64,000 bases of DNA, taken from positions 3,576,528 to 3,640,527 of the forward strand of contig VYZB01000040.1 of the NCBI GenBank assembly GCA_013397455.1. Reading direction: 5' to 3'. Under the pieces are notes generated by a model. The model was not told where the DNA came from. It saw nothing but the letters and a program-made list of their open reading frames with translations, and searched no databases. Shown here piece by piece: positions 14,237 to 26,900 of this stretch; the first letter of the stretch is position 1; every line of letters starts with the position of its first letter. This stretch comes from Crotophaga sulcirostris (lineage: Eukaryota > Chordata > Aves > Cuculiformes > Crotophagidae). The translations under genes were made by a program, and so were the position numbers.

Positions 14237-15960
14237 ATAAAAACAGGTATGACATTTTAAGGAAACTGAATAAATATAATACATTTAAGTTGAATATCTG
14301 TTTCCAGAGTTCCTTTAATAATGGAGTAATTTGTCAAAGTAAGTTACAGGAGTCACATTTCAGGAGTTTTTATGAAAGAAGACAAAATATATTTTAGCTA
14401 CAATCCTACATTAATAGGAAAGAGTAGAGGGGCTATTTTTTTTTTCATCTCTAGTTTCTGTGTATGCTCAGCCTTTTACCCAGGGGGATTATCTCTCTCT
14501 TAACATGTTAACATAAAGACTGCATACTTCTCTGAAAGATACAATTTAGTGAAACACAAAGTATTGAGCTTAATACAAAAGTAAATGGGTGAAGTTCTGT
14601 GACCTCTGCGTTTTATAGGGGGGTGATCTAATGGACCCTTCTGGTCCGATTGGTTGTAGCTCCATCGACGAATGACTTTTTGGAAGTGATTTTTATTTTT
14701 GGATCCTATATAATTTTCTTTGCATCTTCACTAGGAGAGGTTTAGGGAGACCAAGTTGAATTAAAGATCCACATAAAAACAAATAAATAAATATGCACTG
14801 TTTTTGCTGACAAATTGAGGGTATCATGGATCAGCAGTTTTATTATAGTCTCAGGGAGAAAAGATCAAAAGACAGATCAATGCATCAGCTTTGAGTTGTT
14901 TTTAGATGGCATGCTAAGGGATTAAGAACTCAAAGGACTTCCCTTCAATCTCAGAGAATTTCCAAAACTTGTAACAGTTTTAGGTCAAATTATAATAATT
15001 AACTTGAGATAGTATGTTGACTAGAGAGGAACTTTGCCAAAAACAATCTTGCTCATCGCTAAATACTTACGTTTGAATTCAGAAGGGAAACTTGCTTTAG
15101 CTCACTCACAAGTTTATACAGGTTCAACCTTTGCAAGAAACAAGAGCTGAAAGTTGTAAAGCTTCCCAAGTCAGATGGGGAGTAGTCCCAAGAGGATGAT
15201 GTACAATGCAGCAGAAAGAATGTTTAAACATACACGGGATCATGCTGCTGTGCAGATAGACATGGCCTCTTAAAACTCTGAAAATTAATCAGTGACAGAA
15301 TTGTTAATCAGCACTTCTACATTCTTAAGAGATCCTCAGGAAACTGGTAAATGTAAATGCCAGGGCTTATTATTAGTTGGCAACTCATCTTTGATAATGA
15401 ATATATGGACACTTGGCAGGAAAAGAAAACACAATCTCAGCCTAAAGTTGAAATTTTACATTCTTGTTAAAGAGCTGCTGTATGTCAGCCAGGTGGGATG
15501 GCCCTGCTGCAGGAGTCATTGTGTAATACCCCACAGTCTGCATTAGATAATGAACAAAACTGTATTAAGAGGAAAATCAATCAGTTTTAAGACCACAGGT
15601 AGCTGGTTTTTGACTAGAAATTATCCATTCTCTGTTGCTCCATATCCGAGTAAGCAAGCAGAAGGGAGATCAAATATCTGCGCCGGACAGACATAAGTTG
15701 TATTCAATTATATTTCAACCCACATTCCTCAAACTTTAAACTATCATTACTTCCTATCGCCCCTGCAGGCTGCTTTACTCCTTTAGAGGAGATGAGGCAG
15801 CTGGAGAAAGTCATTTCATTAAAATAAAAATGAAAAAAACAACCAACCCACAAAAAAAAAAAAGCAGGCATCTAGGCTCCCGCTTGAAGAATTAGACAGT
15901 CCAACAATCCCTGGGTCAATTCACATTAAGCTGAACAAAGAGCAGACGGCAACAAGAAGA
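14237..15960. other. Unique AT-leaning stretch
   Basis: No gene or clear repeat. A short string near 14620-14660 ('GATCTAATGGACCC') faintly resembles the 3' end of very old CR1/L3-type LINEs but is too short to call. An A12 run lies at 15852-15863. Confidence 0.5.
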
Positions 15961-16500
15961 TGAGCTAAATGGCTCGGTGGCCGCTGCCTGTCCCTAATTC
16001 TCTGTTGACTTTCGCCAGCGCCTTGTCAGAGGGGGGCTGCAGCATTTGACCCCCCGTTTCCAGGCGCAGGCAGGGAGCTGGGGACACATGCGGCAGCGTT
16101 AAATAGGCGACTCCATCCCCGCGTGCCCTGGCCCTGCCATGGGTGACTGCTTTCCCAAGTCAGCCTATCAGGAATTTATTGCCTCTTCTCCATCACCCGG
16201 CAAAGAAACTGTCACACAGATGTTGGCATTGTAACTCATTCAGTGTCACCATGGGGTTCTCCACCATTGTGTCCCGGCACAATGGGGCAGCATTGAGGGA
16301 AGGGCATGGCGGGCCTGCAGAGGTAGCCGGGGGCTGGGGACGTGCTGACGTGCTCTTTGTTACAGCTCCTTCGCCGAGGGTATCGCCTGCCCTTGCACTC
16401 CCCTGCGCCGGAGGCATGGCCTGGAGAGGAGCTGGCAGGAAGGAAGGATTTTCTGCCTTTTGTGGGCTCTTTCTGTGCTATTTTTGTTCTCCCGGACGGC
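15961..16500. promoter_or_regulatory. CpG-rich patch, possible regulatory element
   Basis: I count 24 CpG dinucleotides in these 540 bases, against 4 in the first 540 bases of the window. The sequence is visibly G+C-richer than its surroundings and is not part of a CR1 copy. In vertebrates such local CpG retention often marks an unmethylated promoter or enhancer. No TATA box, gene start or downstream exon is evident. An open frame of 166 codons (16143-16643, plus) crosses it but has no recognisable domain and is probably a by-product of the base composition. A recent G+C-rich insertion is another explanation. Confidence 0.3.
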
Positions 16501-16739
16501 TTTTGTTGCCCAAGGTAATGATCCTTGGCCCTTATTCATATCTCTGCTTTTGTCCAAGGGCCTTTGTAGGCAATGTAGGGTTGGGGGGACACCCACCAGA
16601 CAGCACCAGGGCCATCCCCTGCTGGATATATAGCTACAGATAACTAGTTGTGAGTTATAGAGTATGAAATCAGGCTTGTCATAGTATTGGCAGCAGGTTG
16701 TGCAAAAGGTTTCACCAGATACAGCAGATGCACCCCGGC

Positions 16740-17150
16740 TTCACAAAGAGCACCTCTGCTATGAGGACAGGCTGAGAGTTGGGGTTGTTCAGCCTGGAGA
16801 AGAGAAGGCTCTGGGGAGACCTAACAGCAGCCTTCCAGTACCTGAAGGGGCTACAGGAAAGCTGGGGAGAGACTTTTTATAAGGGTAAGTAGTGATAGGA
16901 CAAGGGGTAATGGCTTTAAACTGAAAGAGGGTAGATTTAGATTAGATATTAAAGCAGAAATTCTTCACGATGAGGGTGGTGAGACCCAGGGAAGCTGTGG
17001 ATGCCCCTTTCCTGGAGGTGTTCAAGACCAGGTTGGGTGGGGCTTTGAGCAGCCTGGTCTGGTGGAAGGTGTCCCTGCCGGTGGCAGGAGGAGTGGAACC
17101 GGATGGGCTTTAAGGTTCCTTCCAACTCAAACCATTTTGTAATTCTATGG
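16740..17150 (+). mobile_element. CR1: CR1 LINE, 5'-truncated, plus orientation
   Basis: About 410 bases of CR1 3' end in forward orientation. It starts in the ORF2 C-terminal region ('GAGCACCTCTGCTATGAGGA'), passes the 'CTGGAGAAGAGAAGGCTCTG' block that encodes the LEKRRL motif, and ends with 'TTCCAACTCAAACCATTTTG' followed by one tail unit, AATTCTATGG. ORF2 is interrupted by stops and small deletions. It is of the same class as the 13134 copy but in the opposite orientation, 2.5 kb away, so the two could form an inverted pair. Confidence 0.94.
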
Positions 17151-19642
17151 TTAAAGCATCCCCAAGAACACACTCCACCAACCGCAGAGGCGATGGGGTG
17201 ATGAGCAGCACCTCAAAGCCTGGTCAGGACAAGCACCTTCCCAGACTGCCCTGTAGCTGTATACTGTGGTCCTCTGGGCTTCTTTAAATGCACACAGACC
17301 CCTAGCCATAGGGAAGGCCAAGAAAAAGAGTTTACAGGAGTGATGTAAATCAGAGCAAAACTCTCCCTTCAAACCTCTACTGAACCTCCTGGAATGATGC
17401 GCTCATCCCTTCTGCGTGCTCCTGTCCTGGTGCCTGTGGGTGAATGAGATGGCAGGAAACACAGCGTGCTGCTCTTCAGGCACACACATATGCAAATAAA
17501 TACAAAAAAGCAAAACCAGTTTTGGTGGTTAAAAGAAGAGGATCTCCAAGGCCACGTTTCCTCCCCACTGGCACTGCCAGCACCAGTGGCATTCTCATCA
17601 CTGCTCAAGCCAGAAAGACAAAACCTGGGGGGCTCAGCCTGCGTTGACATCACTCCACACTGAAGCCTCTCCTGGTGCCCATTGTGAGCTTTGCCCCAAC
17701 TCCCTGAGCAGAGCTGCTCCCCAGGCTCCAGACCTGCAAACAGTTATGCAAGTACTCACATGCATAGTATTAAGCATATTTGTTTTTCGTTTTTTCAGGT
17801 TCAAGGCCTTGGAGTGTAAGCTCTGGAGGGTAGGGAGGCTCTGCAACTCAGACATCTGGGGCACCACACCCAGCCGTGAGGAGGAGGATTTTTTAAATTT
17901 TATTTTTTTTTAAACTCCCATCCATCAGCTCAACAGCAACAATGGTGCCAAGCGAAGTCTTTCCACTCATGCAGTTTTTGCGGTCTAAAATTCACCACGT
18001 GTTTAACCACGACTCTTTGGCTGGTCCCCACAGCACCCAGGTTCCCAGGTGGTCCTCAGTCCCAGCACCAGCCAAGCCTGCAACTGTTCAGTTTCTAAGC
18101 TCAGGGCAGTCGGGCCAGAGTGGATACAGGCCAAATACAATATAGACACACACAGGCCTATATTATATAAAATATGCACACACACTTGCACATATTTTAT
18201 GTATATACATATGTATATAAAAATATATAAACACACACACAATGCTTGTGTTTTAAATAGAACCCCTCAACCAGAAAATAAAATATTTTACTGCAAAGTG
18301 AATAGGTTTTATTTAATGCTTAGAAAAACATGTTGAAATAAAACTAGTACATTAATGAATCCCTGTTCAAATCTGGTGAAATACAGTGCTTCTTACTGAC
18401 TGCACGAAATTTTTTTACTGTTTATTTATATCAGTGCTAATAGGAAAATCTCATTTGGAGTGAAATACTATACTAGCTACAGAAGGGGCCTATGTCTTCA
18501 TGGCCCACCAAGTGTCCTCAGCAGCAAAACTGTGGTACAAAGGGTTTGGAAAACCCATGGCATCACTGAATTTAAATTTGAAAATCAAAACTGAACTGCA
18601 ACACATAAATGTTCGATCTCCCGGTGGGGTCTGTTTGCTCTTTCAAGACTCCTGCACCAGGCAGTTTTGTCTGAGTCTCAGCTGGGGAAAACGTGGCCTC
18701 CATACCACCCCCTAATTTTTTAAGCTTTCCCCTCAAGTAGGTGCCGTCTGCTGCAGAGAGATGCCTGGTGTCTCTGTAGGCAAGGTGGCCTCTCCAAATA
18801 AAGTACTTCTTCATAGGACGTAACCTACTGTGTGTAATTCTTGCATTTGAAGAGAAGACCAACTCCATTTAACACATCTTGTCATTTGATGGATAGACTC
18901 TAGTGAGAGTTGGTAACCCAGCCCAGAGAGGGTTTCTTGATGGAGGTAGGCTTTGAGATCTCAGACCTTCAAACAGAAGCCACGAACTGTGTGGGCAGGT
19001 TTCCTGAATCATCACACCCTGTTATTAGGGCTTTCAGCTGGGAAGGGGAAAGACCTGGACTGTTCCAGTGGCAATTTAATTACTTTATACAAATGGGAAC
19101 ATCTTTATATGTTTTAGAGCCTGGGAGAGGCTTTGAGAGCTGCGTTTGGACATTTCTTTGGGGAAATCAGGTTCAAGTCCCATCAAGCAGAGGGAAATCA
19201 CTCATGGGAGTCTCTCATATCCCAGATGAATACTTTAATTATTGGCCTGGGCACGGGGATTGGGGGAGGGAGGGGTGGGGAAGCACAGCGTTATAGCTTT
19301 CTCCAATTCTTTTACTGACAGAAGTTATTAACCCTTCTTAGGCATCAAACCACGTCCAAGCTTTGGTCCTCCAGTCACAACAAGCACCCCTATCTCATGC
19401 AGAAGTAACATCCAAAGGTAATGGTAGACACTTCTCTGAGGTGATAAGGGTAATAAGGGTTCCATTAAGCTTCCCCTGTGGTCAGTGACCAGAGATGGGC
19501 TTCTCCAGAAGGCAAACACAAACACTGAAGATGCAAATTTCCCTCTAGAGGGGTCTGTCTCTTCCCATTGAAGGAAGTGGGATCCTAGGCCACCGTAGTC
19601 CTACGAAAGGAACCTTCTCTGGTGCTGAAACAAGGTGAGATG
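17151..19642. other. Unique stretch with a CA/TA-rich tract
   Basis: No gene recognised. The open frames here are short and overlap each other on both strands. The only structured sequence is the alternating purine-pyrimidine tract annotated at 18144-18240. Confidence 0.55.
18144..18240. repeat. Interrupted (CA)n/(TA)n tract
   Basis: Alternating CA and TA dinucleotides with interruptions: ACACACAC, TATATTATATAA, GCACACACAC, TATATACATATG and a final ACACACACAC. A degenerate compound microsatellite. Alternating purine-pyrimidine DNA of this sort can adopt non-B structure. The open frames across it (YIHMYIKIYKHT-like) are artefacts. Confidence 0.8.
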
Positions 19643-19735
19643 AATCACAGAATCACAGAATGTTTGGGTTGGAAGTGACCTTAAACATCATTTAGTTCCA
19701 ACCCCTTTGCTATTGGCAATCTGGGCACCAAACCT
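19643..19735 (-). mobile_element. CR1: CR1 LINE, short 3' fragment, minus orientation
   Basis: About 90 bases, beginning with two tail units in reverse complement (AATCACAGAATCACAGAATG) and 'TTTGGGTTGGAAGTGACC', then decaying through a block equivalent to 'CCATGGGCAGGGACA'. Only the 3' UTR and tail are present, a severe 5' truncation. Confidence 0.88.
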
Positions 19736-22700
19736 CAGTGTTTCCTCAGCCCTTTCCCTCCTGAAATTCATTAATCCCATGCTGTGCAGTGCCCAGTTCA
19801 CTGTGTAGATGCTCAGTTTCCCTGCATAAAGATTGTTCACACAGTGACCCATATATGCCAGATGAGAGTAAATTTGTAAAGGCTTGAGTTCTTGGAAGCT
19901 AATGAGAAAGAAAACAAACTCTTATGCTGACATAGCGCTATAGCATGGAGTAATCAAGAAAAAGAGCGATGCTAGCGTGGCTTGAACAGTACACAGAGTA
20001 TGTAATGCTGACATTGAAGTGCCTAAAAAATGGTAGGAGGAATCCCTTTTCCTCAGAGTTCAGGAGAACATGGTGCCCTGGACAAGTTGGGAGCAGTAGC
20101 CTGCCAGGATGAGACAGCAGACACGTTCCAAGTCCGATCAGTATCTAGTTTTCACCAGTTTAACAGGGAAAGCTTTGAGCATGTAAATCTAATGATGGCA
20201 TAACCGAAAGAGGTAAAACGAGAATGTCAATGTTCACAGTAAAACAGGCTAGTCTGAGTCAGTTTGTTATGGTGGATGCATCTCCACTCAACCAAAGATG
20301 ACTCTGGGATTCCTTGAGTAATCTTACGTGGGAAACCTAGCTAATGACTGTGCTTTGGTTTTGTGTAGGTTCTAGTCCTTAATCAACACTATATCTGGAA
20401 AAAAAATACATTAAAAATAATTTTGCTTTGTACAAGTTAGTCTAGAACAACAACAAAAATGCTGATGTCCCTCAGGGAAAAGACTTTCTGAAGGAAAATT
20501 GCTGAGCACAGGTCACATTGATTAGATACCTCTAAACTCCCAAGAGGAGATCTATGGGTGTAACTCATTTTTTTTACCAACAGACCTTGCCTAGGACCAT
20601 CATGCGACCAAGGGTGGCTCAGGGTGCAACAAGAACAAAGAAGTCAAAACCATAAGTTTCGTGACAGTCCTTCTGAAACTCTCCATCAGCCACCAGACCA
20701 AACACCCACTGAGTTGGTGGAAAGAATCTCATTCACTTCAGTGGTCTTTGGATCCTGTTCCGAAGGGGAGAGCAATTTCCGTCACAGAAATATGTCTACC
20801 ACCTAGGTCATTTATGGCTCCTTTGTTAAATGTACTATAAAGACTCACACGATAAAGTTGCAGAAGTCATCCAATATCAACAGGTTTCAGCTGGAGTGAT
20901 TAACTAAAGCCCAGGAACTTGGAGAGCAAACATATTAATGTCTTCTGGTCACTAAATCTTTCTTGCCAAGTAATAAAAGAGCCTAAAAAAGCGAAGTAAT
21001 TAGGAAGTTAGCACAATAACTCCAAATCCCAAAGAGGGTTCACTAATTGTTTACAGAAGATAGATTGCAATGAAGGGATGATTAGAAATATGTCAGCTGC
21101 AGGACTTTGATAGCAGCAAATCTGTCTTGGTGGGGGGAGGAATAGGCTACAACAGAGCAACAGCAGTCAAATAAGCAGAGGACAAATTACTGGCTGTTCA
21201 ACCTAAGAGATTTTGCAGTCCTGGAAGCACCCATTATACTGGTCTCAATGTAAGATGGTATCAGACATGCCTGATATTTTCCATAATGGGAAACAAATTA
21301 AAAAGATGTGGACACATTATGGAGCCATGGTATTACATTTCAACCCAGCTGGGACTACCCATCCAGCTGACAAAGCAGAGACACTCCTTGGGAGCAGCAC
21401 TGCACACAGCTGCTGTTGGAGCAAATGCTGGGCAGTAGTGACCCAAGGCAGCTTGTGACATTTTGCAGCCCTGAGAAATGAAGGAAAACTTGGCTGCATC
21501 CAATTCTGGTTTTCTGGGCCCTGTTGGTGTCCTTGGTATTAGAGGGCATGGGGGCAGCCAGAGGACAAGGTCAACATCTGGGGTGCTCGATCAATGTCAT
21601 CAGTGGCTAAACAGTAAAGTGACTTTTTACAATCATTTTCATATTTTTGGACCAGCTCAATATATCCAGGGCTCTGATGCTCCACAGTCCTGCTTCTTAT
21701 GTGACTGCAGCCCAATGGCATTAACACCTATAGCTTTGTGTCAGATCATGCAAAATTGGACAAGCCTGTGGAGCGGATGGAGAATTCAGGGACACTTATA
21801 TGAAAAGTCAAGGCCAAGCACTATCAGTCACATGAGCTCCTCTGCCTGTTGCATCTCACCACTCCAGCTGTGCCAGGCTCGAAGTACAGTTCAAGGCATC
21901 TATCGGAAGCACAGCTGAACAAACACACACGCAAATATCCCCATGTCAAAAGGCTGATAACGTTGTTTCTCTCTCTTCCACGGCTTCCAGATCCATTTGG
22001 CTCCGTTTCTATGAGATATTTTACTTTTCTAACTTTCAACACTGCAAACCCTGCCTGGAACCCATTAAAGAGTGTCCATACACTCCAGGACTCGGGGCTG
22101 TTCACAGTAGTTACATATGGGCTCTCAAGGGAGCGAAAAAATAGGGATGGATTGTAATAAATACTAACGCGGTGCTTTAACAAGGCACATGTCCATGAAG
22201 CTCTCTGCACCTCACTCTGACCGATGTAGTTCTTGCACCCCACAGGGTCCCCCCCGAGACCAAATAGTCCTGGGCTCTCCAGTTAAACTGGCCAGCGGGA
22301 GACAAAGTGCTTTGTACTCCTGTAGCTCCTTCAGACACACAGATCTCATGGCTGGCACTGGGAATTTCTGCCAATGACTTCAAAGAGGGCAGGACTCGAC
22401 TCATCGTTTGAAGCCCGGCCCCATTCCCTGTCCTTAGGCAAGTGGAGGAGCCATGAGAACAGCTCAGAAACCTCAGCTGCTTCAAAGCGTATCTGCCTAC
22501 CATGGGAATCAAGAGGCATCCTAAAAACACGCCTCCTCTCTGCACCTGCAAAGCACTGGTGATCCTTTTGCACTACCCGAGAGGAGAAGAACACCCATAC
22601 CATACTTGCCAACTGCACGGCCCTCAAATATCTGAATGCCTGTTATTTCATGTCACAGCCCAGCTCTCCCCAGCCCAGAGTACTGACACAAAAGTTGTGC

Positions 22701-23865
22701 CAGCCCAGAGGTTTCACGCAAATCAAACACCTGTAATCAAATGAGTAGAGGCAGAATCCCATCTAGAATGCATGACTTGGTAGTTTGGCTACCCCCGACA
22801 GCAGCGGTGGAAAAACAGCACAGTAATATTTTTGTAACGTTATGGCAATCTCCTTCTTAATTAATACTGTATTGCACTAATCCAGCCTGCTTTACTGCTC
22901 ACAGGTCATCAGTATGAAATGACTCATCCCTGAAGGGGCTTGTAATTCAGATGTTTTCCCACGGTGTGTCGTTCCTCCCCCCCATCCTGTCCCACCCGAA
23001 AGTGAGGCCAAGTAGCATCCCCATTTCCCAGGAAAGTCCACAGAGGCATTTTGCAAACAAAGAAATACAATGTCCAAAAGGCCAGATGAAATAGGGAGAG
23101 GGGCCCTTCCCCAGCCCAAGGCACACAGGAGAGGCTAGCCAAATGCATGTGCTCCCCATCCCAAGAGGATGAGTTTTGGGAACAGCCCTATGCTCATGAG
23201 TTCCCTTGGACGGTACCAGGACACCAGCTCAGAGAGTGTGACAGGCTAGGGCACAAGACCAGATGCTGGCTGTGTATGTCTACTGGTAGCCATGGAGCAG
23301 AGGGACCTGCCCATATTGACCTCTGCTGCCAGCTCTGCGCATGTCTTGTTACTGACAGAATTTAGAAAAGCAAAGGCACTTAATTTTCTCTATGAAAAAG
23401 ACCCAAAGGGAAGTTCTGGAGGAGGCTTGAGACAATAAGTCCTTGGAGGAACTGCTTCAGGATGCCACTGCATGAGGAAGCACGTAACCTTGGGAAAGCC
23501 CTCTTTTGTCTCTGGGCCTCCATTCCACATTTACCCAACAGGAAAAACAGTATGTACCCTTCTCTCAGGAGTGTTGTTAGAGTTGCACATCAAAGACCAC
23601 AGAGTGTCCGGGTGCCGTGGGGATGAGAACCAGACGAGTACCCTACCTGAGATGAAAACACAAAGGCATTTTCAAATAGAAATAGTCCAAGTCTATTTTG
23701 TCATCCCCAGCTTCAAAGATATAAGCCCTATTATTTTGTCTGCTCAGGAAGTGGAAAAACATTCTTCTTGTCCAATACAGATTCATGCCAACAACGGGCA
23801 AAATTTTGGCCTATTGAATTAATTAACATTGTTTTTAATTGAGGTTCCAGGTTTCACCCAATCTG
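19736..23865. other. Unique non-coding stretch
   Basis: No repeat family, RNA gene or coding exon that I can support. Open frames up to 146 codons (21478-21918, plus) overlap frames of similar length on the other strand and lack domain content. Confidence 0.55.
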
Positions 23866-23990
23866 GCTTAGGGCATGTCTACACAGATGAGTGCAGACAC
23901 ACACGAGCTCCCCTGTCTGCCTTCCAAGCCAGCTTGAAACAAGCTGGCTTCAACATCACACCACGCTCGCATGAGCTATCTATTTAAGGG
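23866..23990 (+). mobile_element. Possible ancient hAT-like DNA-transposon remnant
   Basis: Starts with 'CTTAGGGCATGTCTACACA'. This resembles the terminal sequence of old non-autonomous DNA transposons that I recall from turtles and crocodilians (a TAAGGTATGTCTACAC-type end). The interior includes 'ACACGAGCTC' and 'CACGCTCGCATGAGCTATCT', also similar in layout to those elements. A perfect 10-base stem with a 5-base loop (AAGCCAGCTT, GAAAC, AAGCTGGCTT) lies at 23926-23950. I cannot find the matching inverted terminal repeat downstream, so only one end would be preserved. The family assignment is from memory and uncertain. Confidence 0.35.
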
Positions 23991-26900
23991 GAACTAAAAC
24001 ACCCTCCTAACAGATGGGGTACAATATTTAAGCCCAGCACTCTTCTTCACGGCTTCTGGATGATGCTGGCTTGTGCCCAGGTGGCTTGGAGAGCAAGAGA
24101 GGAGCTCACATCTGTTTGCACCCATCCATGCAGGCATGCCCTTATGTGCCGGTTTTCATGTTTACTAAACATCTTTTTATTTGGCCACACGCTGCTGGAA
24201 GTATTTTTATGATAGCTTTCAGAAAGTGTACTGCTTTCCATTTTGCTGTTTCCTTGTACTGCACAAAGCCAAAATATTGTGATGTTCACAATAATCAGCA
24301 AAAATCAGGAATAGAAACATAAACGGTTATGACAGCATTAAATAGCAACAAATTAATTACTTTTGTAAAATGCTTTTGTTTCTGATAATCACAGGTGCTA
24401 TTTACAACACAGGTTTTATTTTGTATGTGGGTGTGTGCAATGATCTATTATGTTGTCAGATTCTTTTCAAAAAAGCACATTAAACAGTCCTTATCTCTAT
24501 AAAATACTCAGCCTCAGTAAAATCTACAAGACATGGAAGTGTCCATGGAACGGATGCAGTCACGGGAAAACAAACCATTCCCATTTCATCTGTATTAATG
24601 CTCAGCCAAGTTCAGGATAAATAGACACACAGAGACACAGCTGAAACAATCTGAGCATTTACTATGATCAGTTTTCAGCACAGGCCACGGATACATTTGG
24701 AGTGAGCCCAGACACTGGAAATAAATTCTCTGGACATGGAATGATAGGAAGTGCACAGAATGTACAGAGGAAAAACCTTTTCACAAAAACACAAATAATT
24801 CAGAATTCACAGGGCCATAATTTACAATGAATGTAGTAATTTACTCAGGGAAGGAGGAAACTCGCAATAATTAATTTGAAGTGGGTTTCTTTGCAAAAAC
24901 ATTGACCAAGATAATGCTTATCAGAGGCATTCTTATAGCTTTTGTGTGCAATTGTAGTAGTCCATGGAGTATTAGTTATTTGGCAGTTAACATGTTATTC
25001 ATCTATAAAACATACAAGGCAATTACGTATGTTTAACCATTCACTGTCCACTGCTGGAATAATGCTAGTTGTCTTCATGATTCTCAACCAAAGTCTTTGG
25101 TTATGACATTGGCAACATGATAATCTTGCCAAGAAAAGGAAAAATGAAAGTTCCTACCAAAATAACAGTCACTGGGGAAAGAAATTATAGTGGGAGGTTT
25201 GTAGAATTTGTCTTGTTGGGAAAAAAAGCCCAAGACACAAAACACACGTCGTAGCACTAAGACTTTCTTCTCAACAGCAGAGATTCTAGGGCTTTACTTG
25301 GAGTAACCTCACAAATTCAAGCATATCAGCATTGCCAGGGGACAGCAGCTTTCAGAGCTACTTTTTAAACCATAGAGATCAGATAGATTTGCCAGTCAAA
25401 TGAGAACAGTTTTGCTGCTTCTGTCAGTGCCAGATAGTGGGAATTCCTATAGTGATCAGGAGAGACATCACTAAAAGTTACCCTTTACAATAATACAAAC
25501 AGGAATTGCTATAATGGATCAAGGCAACATCTAGCCTGTTACAACTGTTGAAAAGAAACAGATATTTCATAGAAAGATAAAGAAAACAAGCCCTCCAAAC
25601 TCTTGTATTTTATATTCTTCTTGGTGCCTATTCCTCTGTTGTGTGCCTGAACTATTCATCCTACCATGACCCTCCAAAATCAGTAAGAAGCTTTCACGAC
25701 TAAAATGGAGGTAGGTTTGACCCAGTCTGAGATCTCCACCCATCCTCAAATGCTGCATGGCCAAGAGATGGGGAAGGTTTAATGCTTGAACATCTGCATG
25801 GAGGAAGGAGGTGCTTCCTCAGCACCAGACCTGATGCAGTACCGAGCCTTGGAGAGGTAAGGAAGAGAAAAGCAAGAAGTTTGCTCTTCACTCATGTTTG
25901 TTATGGTCACCACTCCTTGGATCTTAATCCAAGCTCTTCAGAGCTCAGAAAGAAATAAATTAACAAGGCTGGACATTGCAGCTGCCAAAACAAAAGATTT
26001 TTCTACAGTCATGAGAATTAAAATTACTCATGATCTCAGCCAAAATCTCTTTGAAGTAGACAAAATTTCTGATCATTTGTGGAAGAAAATACCCCAATTA
26101 AATAGAGTGCTGTAACTAAACAGTTATTCAGGTTTGGCTGGCAGAGATATTGATTCCTTGTTTATAGACAACATGCCTTACAAGACTGAGGGTTCTCAGG
26201 GCTATGGAACAATGTGAGCAAGAGAGCTTGAGACAGTTAAACCAACGAGACCATGGGAACTACTCACCACGCTGACCAAACCTTAAGGTAAAGTAATGTC
26301 TCTAATAGTCATGGGGTGCCTAGTAGGTCTGATGAATTTCAGCTTCTGACCTTAGGCCCATACAGGTGGAGTTTTATTTAATATGAACAAGAAGACATTT
26401 GTTTAAACAAATTTCTCCTCTGACAGCCTATCCCATAGGTTTTTCCTGGGGACACAAGTATCAATTATATCCATACTTCCATTAGCTTCACTGTCCCTTC
26501 AGTCTGGTCCTACATCTTGTTTCAGCTGAGTACCAAACATAGGCTGAAGCCCACACAAACCCAAGCTTGTCAGTTGTGTTCATTGCACAGACTCCAGCTC
26601 ACGCTTAGGTTCAAGACCACCTTTTGGGAGTAAAGGTTCCAGTATGCAACCACTTATAGCATGGACACACTGGCCACAGTGTGCTGTAAGATCTACCACC
26701 TTTTTGCTCCTCTGTTGAGCTCTGTTGAGCCTCAAGGACCCTAATAGTACTTGCCACTCAGATGACTAGAAAATATACTTTAATCTGCAGTTGCAGAGCA
26801 GAAGCACACAAACATTTGCAGACATGCAGATCCTGTAGCTGCCATATGGGTGTACATATCCAGGTGAAGAAACAATCCAGGGTTTGCTCATAATTTGGTC

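Noticed and set aside
14615..14665. Faint similarity to the 3' end of very old CR1/L3 LINEs
   Set aside because: Too short and too diverged to call without a database search.
16143..16643. 166-codon plus-strand open frame in the CpG-rich patch
   Set aside because: High G+C lowers stop frequency; no domain, no splice support, and another frame on the opposite strand is open too.
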